DNA from: a virus
Virus record (IMG/VR): IMGVR_UViG_3300044637_000057
Coordinates: 1-28,142 of that record
Length of the DNA: 28,142 nucleotides
Reading direction: 5' to 3' (one strand)
The position numbers and the translations under genes were made by a program. Of this stretch, positions 15,978-22,846 are shown in pieces (the first letter of the stretch is position 1; the number at the start of each line of letters is the position of its first letter). The notes beneath the pieces were generated by a model, which had not been told where the DNA came from, searched no databases, and saw only the letters and a program-made list of their open reading frames with translations.

Positions 15978-16606
15978 CATTCTACTTCAGCTTTAACTTT
16001 AATCTTCTTAACCTTAGGAGGTTTATCGAGCTTGCTCAAGTAACGATACCTACGTACCATACGTTTACCTGCTTCTTCAGCATCAAACCAATATTCCTTA
16101 CCATTCTTAAGTTCACTGAGTTCCTTGTCTGTCAGGAACCCTGTGTAAGCTTGATCAAGTAATCGGTTAATCTGTCTCGTAGCAAAGTCAGTCTGTCCTT
16201 TAACGTTAGGCACAGTCCCGATAGAACCATAGTGGGCAGTGTGAAGCATAAACTCAGCACTGTCAGCAATGTAGCACTCAGGAGCCATACAAGCCAACAT
16301 ACTGGCAGCACTATATGCCGCACCAATAACTGTAACAGATACATCACCTCGACATCCCTTCATAGCTTCAATGATTTGCCAGATAGAGTCTGTACGACCA
16401 CCTGAGCTATTAACAAGTAGATTAACAGAGTCATTCTCACTACAGGTAGCTAGGCAATGGATCACATCACGATAGTTACTAGGAGATGTAATGTCATCGT
16501 CAATGAACACTAAGTGTGTATTGATTTGCTGTGTCAAAGTTCGGATTAGACCCTTCTGCTCAGGCATCATCATCATTAGTTCTTCGATGTTCTCATTAGC
16601 TTTCAT
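15977..16606 (-). CDS. ClpP-fold serine protease
   Basis: The ATG at 16606 is preferred over one at 16627 because AAGGAG lies just before it. The 209-aa product has the ClpP/crotonase fold: NLLVNSSGG (oxyanion-type loop, 62-70), VIGAAYSAASML with nucleophile Ser99, EFMLHTAH with His122, and a candidate catalytic Asp175 in YWFDAEEAGKRM. The C-terminus is Lys-rich. Such proteases serve either as phage head-maturation proteases or as ClpP homologues. It lies at the end of the early/replication operon after PhoH and an 87-aa gene, far from the capsid gene, and no Clp ATPase is visible. Its target is unknown. It overlaps the upstream gene by 11 bases. Confidence 0.85.
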   Translation of the reverse strand: MKANENIEELMMMMPEQKGLIRTLTQQINTHLVFIDDDITSPSNYRDVIHCLATCSENDSVNLLVNSSGGRTDSIWQIIEAMKGCRGDVSVTVIGAAYSAASMLACMAPECYIADSAEFMLHTAHYGSIGTVPNVKGQTDFATRQINRLLDQAYTGFLTDKELSELKNGKEYWFDAEEAGKRMVRRYRYLSKLDKPPKVKKIKVKAEVE

Positions 16607-16859
16607 GTTTCTCCTTATCTGGTACATACAGTGTGTTCAGAGTCTCAAAGGAGCCATCTTCGTTCTTCTTGACTACGATAGAGGTATGGATTGTATCTCG
16701 ACCTAAGATAGGATGATCTAAGCCAAACACTATGGCTTTCTCATAACATCCATCATCGTCTAAAAACTCTGCAAACTCTACAAGAAGTTCTTCTGATGTA
16801 AGCTGAATACGGTGGAACTCAGGTTTGTCTAAAAACCTTACTGTTGGTTTGGTAATCAT
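16596..16859 (-). CDS. hypothetical protein between PhoH and ClpP-like protease
   Basis: An 87-aa acidic protein (MITKPTVRFLDKPEFHRIQL ... HTSIVVKKNEDGSFETLNTL...) of no recognised family. It reads as a small alpha/beta fold without membrane segment or metal motif. GAGGA lies 6 bases before the ATG, and the start overlaps the PhoH stop as ATGA. The end overlaps the protease start. Coupling to both neighbours suggests a shared role, but nothing shows it. Confidence 0.75.
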   Translation of the reverse strand: MITKPTVRFLDKPEFHRIQLTSEELLVEFAEFLDDDGCYEKAIVFGLDHPILGRDTIHTSIVVKKNEDGSFETLNTLYVPDKEKHES

Positions 16860-17602
16860 TCGCCATCCTCATACTTTACACGAGCAATAATATAGTTCTT
16901 AACCAATGAGCTACGAACAATATCCTCAATGTGAAACTCGATACGAATAAACTCTTTCATCAGTCCTGCAATGTCAAAGAACTTCAAGATACCACTCTTG
17001 TCATCCTTCTTCTTCAGGTCAGTTTGTCGGTAGTCGCCACAGAAGATAATCTTAGACTTATCGCCAACACGAGTAATGATTGTATCAAGCTCTTCAAAGG
17101 TCATGTTCTGAACCTCATCCACAACAATAATGCTGTTGGAGAAAGTAGTACCTCGGATAAACGATGTAGAGACAAACTCAATATGTCCTTGCTCTACCAA
17201 TCTATCCCAAGCATCCTTACGCTTGAACAGGTCACTACAGATTTGTCGATAAGGTTGAATGTACACCTCCATCTTCTCATCAGCATCTCCCGGTAAGAAG
17301 CCCATGTCCCTACCTTGAACACTGCTACGAATGATAGTCACCTTGTTAAAGGGGTTGTTACGATCCATAGCCTCTTCCAAGGCTTTGTACAAGGCAATGT
17401 ATGTCTTACCTGTACCTGCTACGCCATGCAAGGCCATGAAGTAGTTAGAGGCTTGGTAGGCCTCAAAGAAGTCCATCTGTTTCTCAGTCTTGGGCTTAAT
17501 GACTGTCATATCATCTAGCTTTAACTTCAAGCTGTTGCTGACTTTCTCACGAGGTGTTAATTCCTTTGCAGGAATAGCTCGATTAAGTTGTTTAGTTGCC
17601 AT
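16856..17602 (-). CDS. phoH: PhoH-like P-loop ATPase
   Basis: The ATG at 17602 is used rather than a GTG at 17620, since GGAGG lies 11 bases before the ATG and the GTG has none. The 248-aa product has Walker A GVAGTGKT (60-67), Walker B IIVVDE (158-163), a sensor-like FCGDYRQTD (188-196) and RSSLVKNYIIARV near the end. These are the hallmarks of the PhoH family, related to helicase-type ATPases and common in marine and freshwater phages. Its role in infection is not settled; RNA metabolism or phosphate-stress functions have been proposed. Its start overlaps a possible 35-aa ORF stop as TAATG. Confidence 0.92.
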   Translation of the reverse strand: MATKQLNRAIPAKELTPREKVSNSLKLKLDDMTVIKPKTEKQMDFFEAYQASNYFMALHGVAGTGKTYIALYKALEEAMDRNNPFNKVTIIRSSVQGRDMGFLPGDADEKMEVYIQPYRQICSDLFKRKDAWDRLVEQGHIEFVSTSFIRGTTFSNSIIVVDEVQNMTFEELDTIITRVGDKSKIIFCGDYRQTDLKKKDDKSGILKFFDIAGLMKEFIRIEFHIEDIVRSSLVKNYIIARVKYEDGE

Positions 17603-17709
17603 TAATTCCAATGCCTCCACGTATTTGCAATAATATGAATGCAGGTGATCATTTCAACCACCCGCAATGCCCAATAGATTATCTTGTCTTTATCAAAAGG
17701 AAATCTCAC
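17602..17709 (-). CDS. possible 35-aa peptide between RNR and PhoH
   Basis: An open frame starts with GTG inside the RNR end and stops with TAA that shares bases with the PhoH ATG (TAATG). The product has a charged start (RFPFDKDK) and an amphipathic stretch IIYWALRVVEMITCIHIIAN. An AGGTGG lies very close to the GTG. It would fill a 90-base gap in an otherwise fully coding operon. No homologue is known to me; translation is uncertain. Confidence 0.3.
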   Translation of the reverse strand: MRFPFDKDKIIYWALRVVEMITCIHIIANTWRHWN

Positions 17710-19612
17710 AACCACCTGCTGTACAAGCCAAAGTCTGAGCACCTTCTACGTTATCAGTGTTCTCAATAAACTGATCCCAATCAATACCTTTAGGCATAAT
17801 TGCTAACATCTCTTCGTAACCTTTCTCGTCAAAGGACTCATAGGGAGCCTGTCGATAAGTTCCACCATCCATAGGCAAGAAGCTAACACCTGTAATCTCA
17901 TCAAAGTTCTTCCAGCACCATGCACCAACTTCAGGCCATTCATGTTCCAACACAGAGATTGTAACAGAAGGCTTATGCTCACAGTAGTGTCGCTGATACA
18001 TTAACCACAGCTTCAAATGTTGAACAGCACTCAAGTCCTCACGCAACACAGCACCTTCAGCAACCTTTACAGGGAAGCTAAACACTGTAGTGCTCTCAGG
18101 CTTCATCACACAAGGCTCTGAAGGGAATCCTTGAGACTTCAGGAAGTTAGTCAAAGGGTCTTTGTTATCAGATCGTACACGGCGAATATAGTACTCAGAG
18201 TGCTGAGGGTGAATACCGCTAGCAGTGCTGGTGAGCTGAGATACAGTTCCTTCAGGCTTGATAGCGGTAATAGCAACAGAACGATTAATCCCGATAGCGT
18301 CAGCATACTCAGCGTTAACATCAACAGCAACATTCTTCAAGTTCTCCAAGATAGTAGGAAGTTCAAGGTTATCAGGATCATTCAACAAAGAGTTATCCAT
18401 AATACCTGTCATAGACACACCCAACAAACGCTCTTCTTCAGTGTTTGTCTGCCACACCTTACGCAGGTATGGGAAGTTAGTCATGGTCGATTGGAACGTC
18501 CCGAGAATAGTTGCCATAGCCACCTTATCCCGAAGTCGATCCAGAGTATCAGTGCTACGAACAATAACACTGGAAAGATTGCAAAACTGATAAGGGCGAA
18601 GAATAATTTCAGAACATGGGTTAGTACCCCATTCTTGATCAGGCTTTCGTCTACCATTCTTTGCAACCTGAAGCTCTGAAGCATAGCGATTAAAGATTCC
18701 GCGCTCTCCCGAATGACTTTCATAGATGCTACTCCATTCACGCATAAACTGCCCAACATCGGGCTTTACTTCATACACTGCACTGTTGTTAGCCAAGGCT
18801 CGTTGACCATTACCATCCCACCAATTACCTGCCTTAGCGTGAGCCATACGATCATCACCGAGGTCAGACAAACTAATCATGGCTGAACGGCGTACTCCCC
18901 CAACCACAACGACTTCCCCAATCTTACACAAGATGTCATGCGCTTCAAGTGAAGTAAGTTTACGACCAGTTGCGGATTTGAACTTAGAAACCACGTATTT
19001 GAACAAGTCAACGAGTGGTTCCGGGCCAGAAGCTCGTCCACCAAAGGTTTTAAGCCGTGTCCCTGCAGCCCGTACTGCAGATACGTCCCACTTAGGCGCT
19101 TCTCCAGCATATAACAAGGAGATAACCTGTCGCAGTGCTTTAGCCCATCCTTCTTTGGAGTCTTTAACGACAACCACAGTGTTGCTATCGTACAGCTTCT
19201 CTGGAATCTCTGGCAACTTGTTAACATACTTTTGCTCCACACTAAAACCTACACCTGTACCACACAGGAGAATGTACATAGCCTCATCAAAGCCTTTAGG
19301 ATCATCAATAGGCAAGTAAGAGCAGTTATAACCTGCAATGTTCTGACGCTCCAAGGCATCACCTGCTGTCATAATGCTACGCATAGAAGGCACAACATCA
19401 AGATCAGTAACAGCAGTTTGCAGCTTGTTACGCAGTTCACCTGTCAATGTGTAGTCGTGATTCTTCTTCAGGTGTTTCTCCATGAAGTCAAAGTAACGGG
19501 CTACTGTCTCAGGCCAGTGTTCACGGCGACCCTTATCATCCAAGAATCGTGCATAGCGACTCTTAGCGATATAGTGGTTATAAGGCATCATTGTAAATTT
19601 ATCTGTGGTCAT
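17693..19612 (-). CDS. nrdJ: class II (adenosylcobalamin-dependent) ribonucleoside triphosphate reductase
   Basis: A 639-aa monomeric-type RNR that makes dNTPs from NTPs. By alignment in mind to the Lactobacillus leichmannii enzyme (739 aa): active-site NPCSEI gives Asn331, thiyl Cys333 and Glu335; the reducible pair is Cys97 (NCSYLP) and Cys344 (FCNLS); the C-terminal shuttle pair is Cys630 and Cys635 (ACTAGGCEISF). GTGVGFSVEQ lies at 118-127. All catalytic residues are present. The protein is 100 residues shorter than the Lactobacillus enzyme. It needs adenosylcobalamin and a thioredoxin-type reductant, neither encoded here. Its ATG overlaps the preceding 52-aa gene as ATGA. This class marks the SIO1/cobavirus group. 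Confidence 0.95.
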   Translation of the reverse strand: MTTDKFTMMPYNHYIAKSRYARFLDDKGRREHWPETVARYFDFMEKHLKKNHDYTLTGELRNKLQTAVTDLDVVPSMRSIMTAGDALERQNIAGYNCSYLPIDDPKGFDEAMYILLCGTGVGFSVEQKYVNKLPEIPEKLYDSNTVVVVKDSKEGWAKALRQVISLLYAGEAPKWDVSAVRAAGTRLKTFGGRASGPEPLVDLFKYVVSKFKSATGRKLTSLEAHDILCKIGEVVVVGGVRRSAMISLSDLGDDRMAHAKAGNWWDGNGQRALANNSAVYEVKPDVGQFMREWSSIYESHSGERGIFNRYASELQVAKNGRRKPDQEWGTNPCSEIILRPYQFCNLSSVIVRSTDTLDRLRDKVAMATILGTFQSTMTNFPYLRKVWQTNTEEERLLGVSMTGIMDNSLLNDPDNLELPTILENLKNVAVDVNAEYADAIGINRSVAITAIKPEGTVSQLTSTASGIHPQHSEYYIRRVRSDNKDPLTNFLKSQGFPSEPCVMKPESTTVFSFPVKVAEGAVLREDLSAVQHLKLWLMYQRHYCEHKPSVTISVLEHEWPEVGAWCWKNFDEITGVSFLPMDGGTYRQAPYESFDEKGYEEMLAIMPKGIDWDQFIENTDNVEGAQTLACTAGGCEISF

Positions 19613-19767
19613 TCAATCTCTCTTTCTAGTTTATCTCTATTATCTTCAATCATATCTTCGAAACGCTGAACAAGGTCATAACTATTGATATTTAATATCT
19701 CCAGTATTGTAACCTCATCCAGCATCGCAAGCCTCTCTTTTAACTCTTCAAAAGTCAGGTTTGTCAT
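19609..19767 (-). CDS. small acidic phage protein upstream of RNR
   Basis: A 52-aa ORF below usual length cutoffs, read from ATG at 19767 to a TGA overlapping the RNR start. It opens MTNLTFEELKERLAMLDEVT and continues ILEILNINSYDLVQRFEDMI before a charged helical end. Similar short proteins with this EELK..L...DE.TLLE.L.I...DLV.RF.D.I pattern are frequent in podoviruses; their role is unknown. It overlaps the DUF3310 gene by 20 bases and has only a weak ribosome site, so it may depend on coupling. Confidence 0.75.
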   Translation of the reverse strand: MTNLTFEELKERLAMLDEVTILEILNINSYDLVQRFEDMIEDNRDKLEREIE

Positions 19768-20203
19768 AGCTATCAATTAGCTTGTCCAAATACCAACGAG
19801 CTTTCTTCAAGTCTTCTACACCATTCTTGTCCATAAAGCGCATCAGGTATTGCATCATCTGTACGTAATCAGCAGTGAATAGACCACCATAGTCACGGGA
19901 AACAGGAGGAATCTTGTTTACAAGCTTCTCGATGACATCACGTACTTCAATGCCTTCTTCTTCAAACAACATATAGTGTTTAGGCTTGTGAACTGTATCA
20001 TACCAGAACTCTTCCTGCGTTTGATCCTTACCTTCCTCAAACCACTCATCAATAGCTTCCTTTAACGTAGCAGGGCCATGTTGAGGATTCTTGTACATTG
20101 TAAAAGGAACCCAATTAGAGTAGTTAGTACAGGTCACACAAGGAGCTTCTAAATCTTTATCGTTCGTCATGTAAAAGCACGTATTACATTTGTTTACTGC
20201 CAT
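19748..20203 (-). CDS. zinc-ribbon plus DUF3310 protein
   Basis: The ATG at 20203 is chosen because GGAG lies 7 bases before it; an upstream start would add residues that only shadow the previous gene. The 151-aa product has a two-knuckle zinc-ribbon motif, Cys6/Cys9 (CNTC) and Cys22/Cys25 (CVTC), then a C-terminal DUF3310 domain: HKPKHYMLFEEEGIEVRDVI, TADYVQMMQYLMRFMDKNGV and EDLKKARWYLDKLIDSY. DUF3310 proteins are common in phages and sometimes labelled nucleotide kinase-like without proof. Its place between nucleotide and RNR genes suggests nucleotide metabolism; that is inference. It overlaps the metallophosphoesterase by 20 bases. Confidence 0.8.
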   Translation of the reverse strand: MAVNKCNTCFYMTNDKDLEAPCVTCTNYSNWVPFTMYKNPQHGPATLKEAIDEWFEEGKDQTQEEFWYDTVHKPKHYMLFEEEGIEVRDVIEKLVNKIPPVSRDYGGLFTADYVQMMQYLMRFMDKNGVEDLKKARWYLDKLIDSYDKPDF

Positions 20204-20957
20204 ATTTACGCTCCAAGTATTCAATAGACAACAGCATCTCATCGAAGCCACCATCCTTGACATCATTTAACACAACCAAGCCACGCCAATGACGATTGCT
20301 TAGTTGATCCATATAGTCCTCATCGTGTAGATAATAACTACCTGCAATGATAGCACAGATAGGTTTACCATCAGCACGTTTACCATAGGCAATTTGCTTA
20401 CCTTGTTGGTGTCCTGCAACACAACTCATGTGAAGCTTGTTAACAATAGTAGCAGCAGTTCCAGCAGGCCTGCCCATAGCACCCACAGGCCAGTAATGAC
20501 TGAACCCAACATTGTTAATAAATACAGGGTGTAAAAACTCATGTACTTCCCAATCCTTGTCGTAATCCAAGTCTTTAACACTGATTAGTCCTTCCAAGGT
20601 AGGGTTGTTGTTAACAGCACGATTGATACGATTCTCATGGTTACCTAGAGTCAGTATCATACGAGGCTTGTAAACCTTGTGTTTAGTCTCCTTCTGAGTC
20701 TTCTGCAAGTCACGCAGAGGTTGTAGAAGCTTCTTCATAGCCTCCTTAACTACCTCTACATCTTTCTTGTACCGAAGACCTTCAAAGTACTTAGAGCCTT
20801 TGACATCATGGGTAGACAGGGATGGCATATCTGCAAAATCACCAATGTTTATTACAACATCAGGTCGATACTCACAGATAGCCTTACCTGCCCACTCAAG
20901 ATGATCTAAAGCAACTCCTTCTTTGACTTGACAGTCAGGAATTACTAAGATTCTCAT
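20184..20957 (-). CDS. calcineurin-like metallophosphoesterase
   Basis: The ATG at 20957 is preferred over a TTG at 20966. The 257-aa product has metal-binding motifs in order: PDCQ (Asp8, Gln10 in place of the usual His), GDFAD (Asp40), GNHENR (Asn106, His107), FSHYWPVG (His154) and AGHQQG (His183). These define the calcineurin-like phosphoesterase superfamily. The DxQ form recurs in phage members. Substrate unknown: nucleotides, nucleic acid ends or a signalling nucleotide are all possible. It lies among nucleotide-metabolism genes and overlaps both neighbours slightly. Confidence 0.85.
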   Translation of the reverse strand: MRILVIPDCQVKEGVALDHLEWAGKAICEYRPDVVINIGDFADMPSLSTHDVKGSKYFEGLRYKKDVEVVKEAMKKLLQPLRDLQKTQKETKHKVYKPRMILTLGNHENRINRAVNNNPTLEGLISVKDLDYDKDWEVHEFLHPVFINNVGFSHYWPVGAMGRPAGTAATIVNKLHMSCVAGHQQGKQIAYGKRADGKPICAIIAGSYYLHDEDYMDQLSNRHWRGLVVLNDVKDGGFDEMLLSIEYLERKYGSKQM

Positions 20958-20959
20958 GC

Positions 20960-21262
20960 TTACCAATCACCCAGATCGTCATTACCAACCTCTACCTCAT
21001 CCTCATCGGAAAAGTATTCACCTGTCCAAGGATCAATGTAATCAGAATAGTGTTCGTACATACTTGAGAGATACACAGGCTCCCGTAGACGTACATTATT
21101 CATAATATTGTATTGGAAGATAGACTCAAGGAATCGTACATAATCGTTCATGCATTCCATCCATGTACAACCTTCAGTGGTAATCTCTTTCTTGTATGTC
21201 TTACCATCACAGTCAACATAAACAAACCCATACTGCTGCATAGCTTCATTCTTATCGGTCAT
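20960..21262 (-). CDS. hypothetical acidic protein
   Basis: A 100-aa protein (MTDKNEAMQQYGFVYVDCDG ...) with a strongly acidic C-terminus including DPWTGEYFSDEDEVEV. No family is recognised and no membrane segment seen. AAGGA lies 8 bases before the ATG, and the start lies within the end of mazG (11-base overlap). The aromatic and acidic content would suit a protein-binding or DNA-mimic role, but that is speculation. Confidence 0.7.
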   Translation of the reverse strand: MTDKNEAMQQYGFVYVDCDGKTYKKEITTEGCTWMECMNDYVRFLESIFQYNIMNNVRLREPVYLSSMYEHYSDYIDPWTGEYFSDEDEVEVGNDDLGDW

Positions 21263-21560
21263 CGCCTGATCCTTTCAAAGTGTTATTAGCTTGACGTTCT
21301 GCAAGCTTACGTAAGTTCTGACTAGCAATATCTGCTAAACTCCAACCCATCACAGTAGACAGCCCTGCAATCTGCCACAGGACATCACCTACTTCTTTCT
21401 GCATACCTTCTTCATCTAAGAAGCCATCCCGAACCCATTTGGCATATTTACCTGATACCTCGCCAGCTTCAGAGGTAAGGTTAGCTACCATGTAAGCGGG
21501 GTTCTTAGCTGTCTCTAGTGCTGTCTTATACGCTAGTAGTTGATATTCATTTAAGGTCAT
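21252..21560 (-). CDS. mazG: MazG-like NTP pyrophosphohydrolase
   Basis: The ATG at 21560 has GAGG 6 bases upstream; longer starts do not. The 102-aa product holds the MazG metal-binding pairs SEAGE (Glu31, Glu34) and KEVGD (Glu56, Asp59) on two helices of the usual four-helix fold. MazG proteins hydrolyse NTPs or dNTPs to monophosphates; phage forms are thought to adjust nucleotide pools or (p)ppGpp, which is debated. It sits between ThyX and RNR gene groups, in keeping with nucleotide supply. Start overlaps the 59-aa gene. Confidence 0.88.
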   Translation of the reverse strand: MTLNEYQLLAYKTALETAKNPAYMVANLTSEAGEVSGKYAKWVRDGFLDEEGMQKEVGDVLWQIAGLSTVMGWSLADIASQNLRKLAERQANNTLKGSGDDR

Positions 21561-21726
21561 TGTCATCCTCTGCAATGTAACGACAAAAGAAGTATTTGCC
21601 GTAGGTTTCTATTTCTGCTTCTGGATAACCTTGTTCGATTAACCAGAGGTGTAAGTTATCAGGAGGTGGACTAGGGAGTCTCTTAGGAAACCCATAAGCC
21701 CATCCCCGTGGTGGATCAATTAGCAT
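21547..21726 (-). CDS. small conserved-type phage protein between ThyX and MazG
   Basis: A 59-aa ORF just under common length cutoffs. It opens MLIDPPRGWAYGFPKRLPSP and includes HLWLIEQGYPEAEIETYGKY, then FFCRYIAEDD. The MLIDPP.GW.YGFPK start is shared by many short phage proteins of unknown role that sit in replication/nucleotide operons. Its start overlaps the thyX end by 11 bases and its end overlaps mazG by 14 bases, filling what would otherwise be a gap. Confidence 0.8.
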   Translation of the reverse strand: MLIDPPRGWAYGFPKRLPSPPPDNLHLWLIEQGYPEAEIETYGKYFFCRYIAEDDNDLK

Positions 21727-22342
21727 ATGAAATTACATTAGGAAAGTGTTTAACAATCTCTGCTTTACAGAGTTCGGCTACTTCTCGATGTTCCTTCTGA
21801 GTAGCTGCATCACATCGAATATCAATGTAGTGCAACCAGCTACGAAGTGTACCATTCATATACATTCTACTCATTGTCAGGCCTTCAGGGAGCAGCTTAC
21901 GTGCTACTTCCTTAGCAATGCCTTTCTTTAGAGCAGATTCGTACATGAACTTAGCATCATCTAACACACGCTTCTGAGCACCTTCCCACCAATACATGAG
22001 ACCATAATCTTCTGTCTCTAAGCTATTCTGGCGGTTCTTAGCGTCCTGCAGTCGTGCCTGCGATAGTGCATAGTTGTCAACCTCTGCATAGCGTTGAGAG
22101 AACTCCTGAAAGCTAAAGCTACGATGCCGAAGAATCTGCCTAGCAATATCACGGGTAGTCTCAATCTCCATACAGATATTAACCATCTCCAGAGGACTCC
22201 AGTGCTTGTGCTTGATAAGATACTTGATCAGCTTAGGTGCTGTCTCTTTATTATCTTGGTTAGCAGGAGCACTTACACGAGCCATGTACGCTATCAGGTC
22301 TTCACCTTCAGGGGTTGCCCATACTGTCCGTACTTTATTCAT
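21716..22342 (-). CDS. thyX: flavin-dependent thymidylate synthase
   Basis: A 208-aa ThyX, which makes dTMP from dUMP with methylene-tetrahydrofolate, FAD and NADPH. The signature RHRx7S is present: Arg72-His73-Arg74 to Ser82 in RHRSFSFQEFSQRY. The C-terminal SRMYMNGTLRSWLHYIDIRC and TQKEHREVAELC hold the other substrate-binding positions. Length is usual for the family. AGGA lies 10 bases before the ATG, and the start overlaps a 46-aa gene. Together with RNR and MazG it provides nucleotides for phage DNA. SIO1-type phages also carry ThyX. Confidence 0.95.
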   Translation of the reverse strand: MNKVRTVWATPEGEDLIAYMARVSAPANQDNKETAPKLIKYLIKHKHWSPLEMVNICMEIETTRDIARQILRHRSFSFQEFSQRYAEVDNYALSQARLQDAKNRQNSLETEDYGLMYWWEGAQKRVLDDAKFMYESALKKGIAKEVARKLLPEGLTMSRMYMNGTLRSWLHYIDIRCDAATQKEHREVAELCKAEIVKHFPNVISYAN

Positions 22343-22475
22343 TAATCATAATTCCTAATATAAGGTTGATACCGTGAATTAGTTGTGTCTGTTCGAACGG
22401 ATTAAGCTTAGACCAAGGTTTAGAGTTAGGAAAGTGTTTACGAGCACTTTCGTAAAACCTTTCTACGTCACTCAT
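22335..22475 (-). CDS. 46-aa hypothetical protein upstream of thyX
   Basis: A short ORF whose ATG overlaps the stop of the 56-aa gene, and whose TAA overlaps the thyX start by 8 bases. The product (MSDVERFYESARKHFPNSKP, then WSKLNPFEQTQLIHGINLIL) has the P..W..L...EQ..FI..IN.IL pattern seen in tiny phage proteins near replication genes. Function unknown. Coupling on both sides supports translation. Confidence 0.7.
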   Translation of the reverse strand: MSDVERFYESARKHFPNSKPWSKLNPFEQTQLIHGINLILGIMINE

Positions 22476-22638
22476 CGTCATCCTCTTCTACGATCTTCAA
22501 TTCATCACCTAGTCGCATAGCTTCTTTCAAAGCAGACAAGATACCGATACGGATTAGGCTCTCTTCTTCTTCCCTTGTCAGGTCAAAGCTGTAGTTAGCT
22601 GAACCATCACTGTTTTCCTTGATCAGTGTAACCTGCAT
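22468..22638 (-). CDS. 56-aa hypothetical protein
   Basis: A short ORF with a good ribosome site (AAAGGAG, 7 bases before the ATG). The product begins MQVTLIKENSDGSANYSFDL, with LTREEEESLIRIGILSALKE and an acidic end EEDDDE. The two-strand then helix pattern with an acidic tail occurs in small podovirus proteins of unknown role. It overlaps the preceding gene by 32 bases and the next by 8. Confidence 0.75.
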   Translation of the reverse strand: MQVTLIKENSDGSANYSFDLTREEEESLIRIGILSALKEAMRLGDELKIVEEDDDE

Positions 22639-22846
22639 CTCGTGTCTCCTTTAAGAACTCGTTAAACTCTTCATACGTAGTGAAGTATCGTAACACAGCA
22701 AGAATATCCTTAGCTGTATCAAAGTCATCAAAGTCTAAGCACATGATGTAATGTTCTTGCAATCGTTCGACAACAAGTAAATCAATCACATCATACGCTA
22801 ACTCTTTAAAGTTAGGATTCTCTAACAATTTAAAAATACTATTCAT
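22607..22846 (-). CDS. 79-aa hypothetical protein
   Basis: A mainly helical, acidic protein (FKELAYDVIDLLVVERLQEH, DFDDFDTAKDILAVLRYFTT). No family is recognised. AAGGAG lies 7 bases before the ATG, inside the end of the endonuclease I gene, with an 8-base overlap. No metal or P-loop motif is visible. Confidence 0.7.
   Translation of the reverse strand: MNSIFKLLENPNFKELAYDVIDLLVVERLQEHYIMCLDFDDFDTAKDILAVLRYFTTYEEFNEFLKETRDAGYTDQGKQ

Noticed and set aside
16606-16627. Longer ClpP-like start at 16627
   Set aside because: The Shine-Dalgarno AAGGAG lies between the two ATGs and serves the one at 16606.
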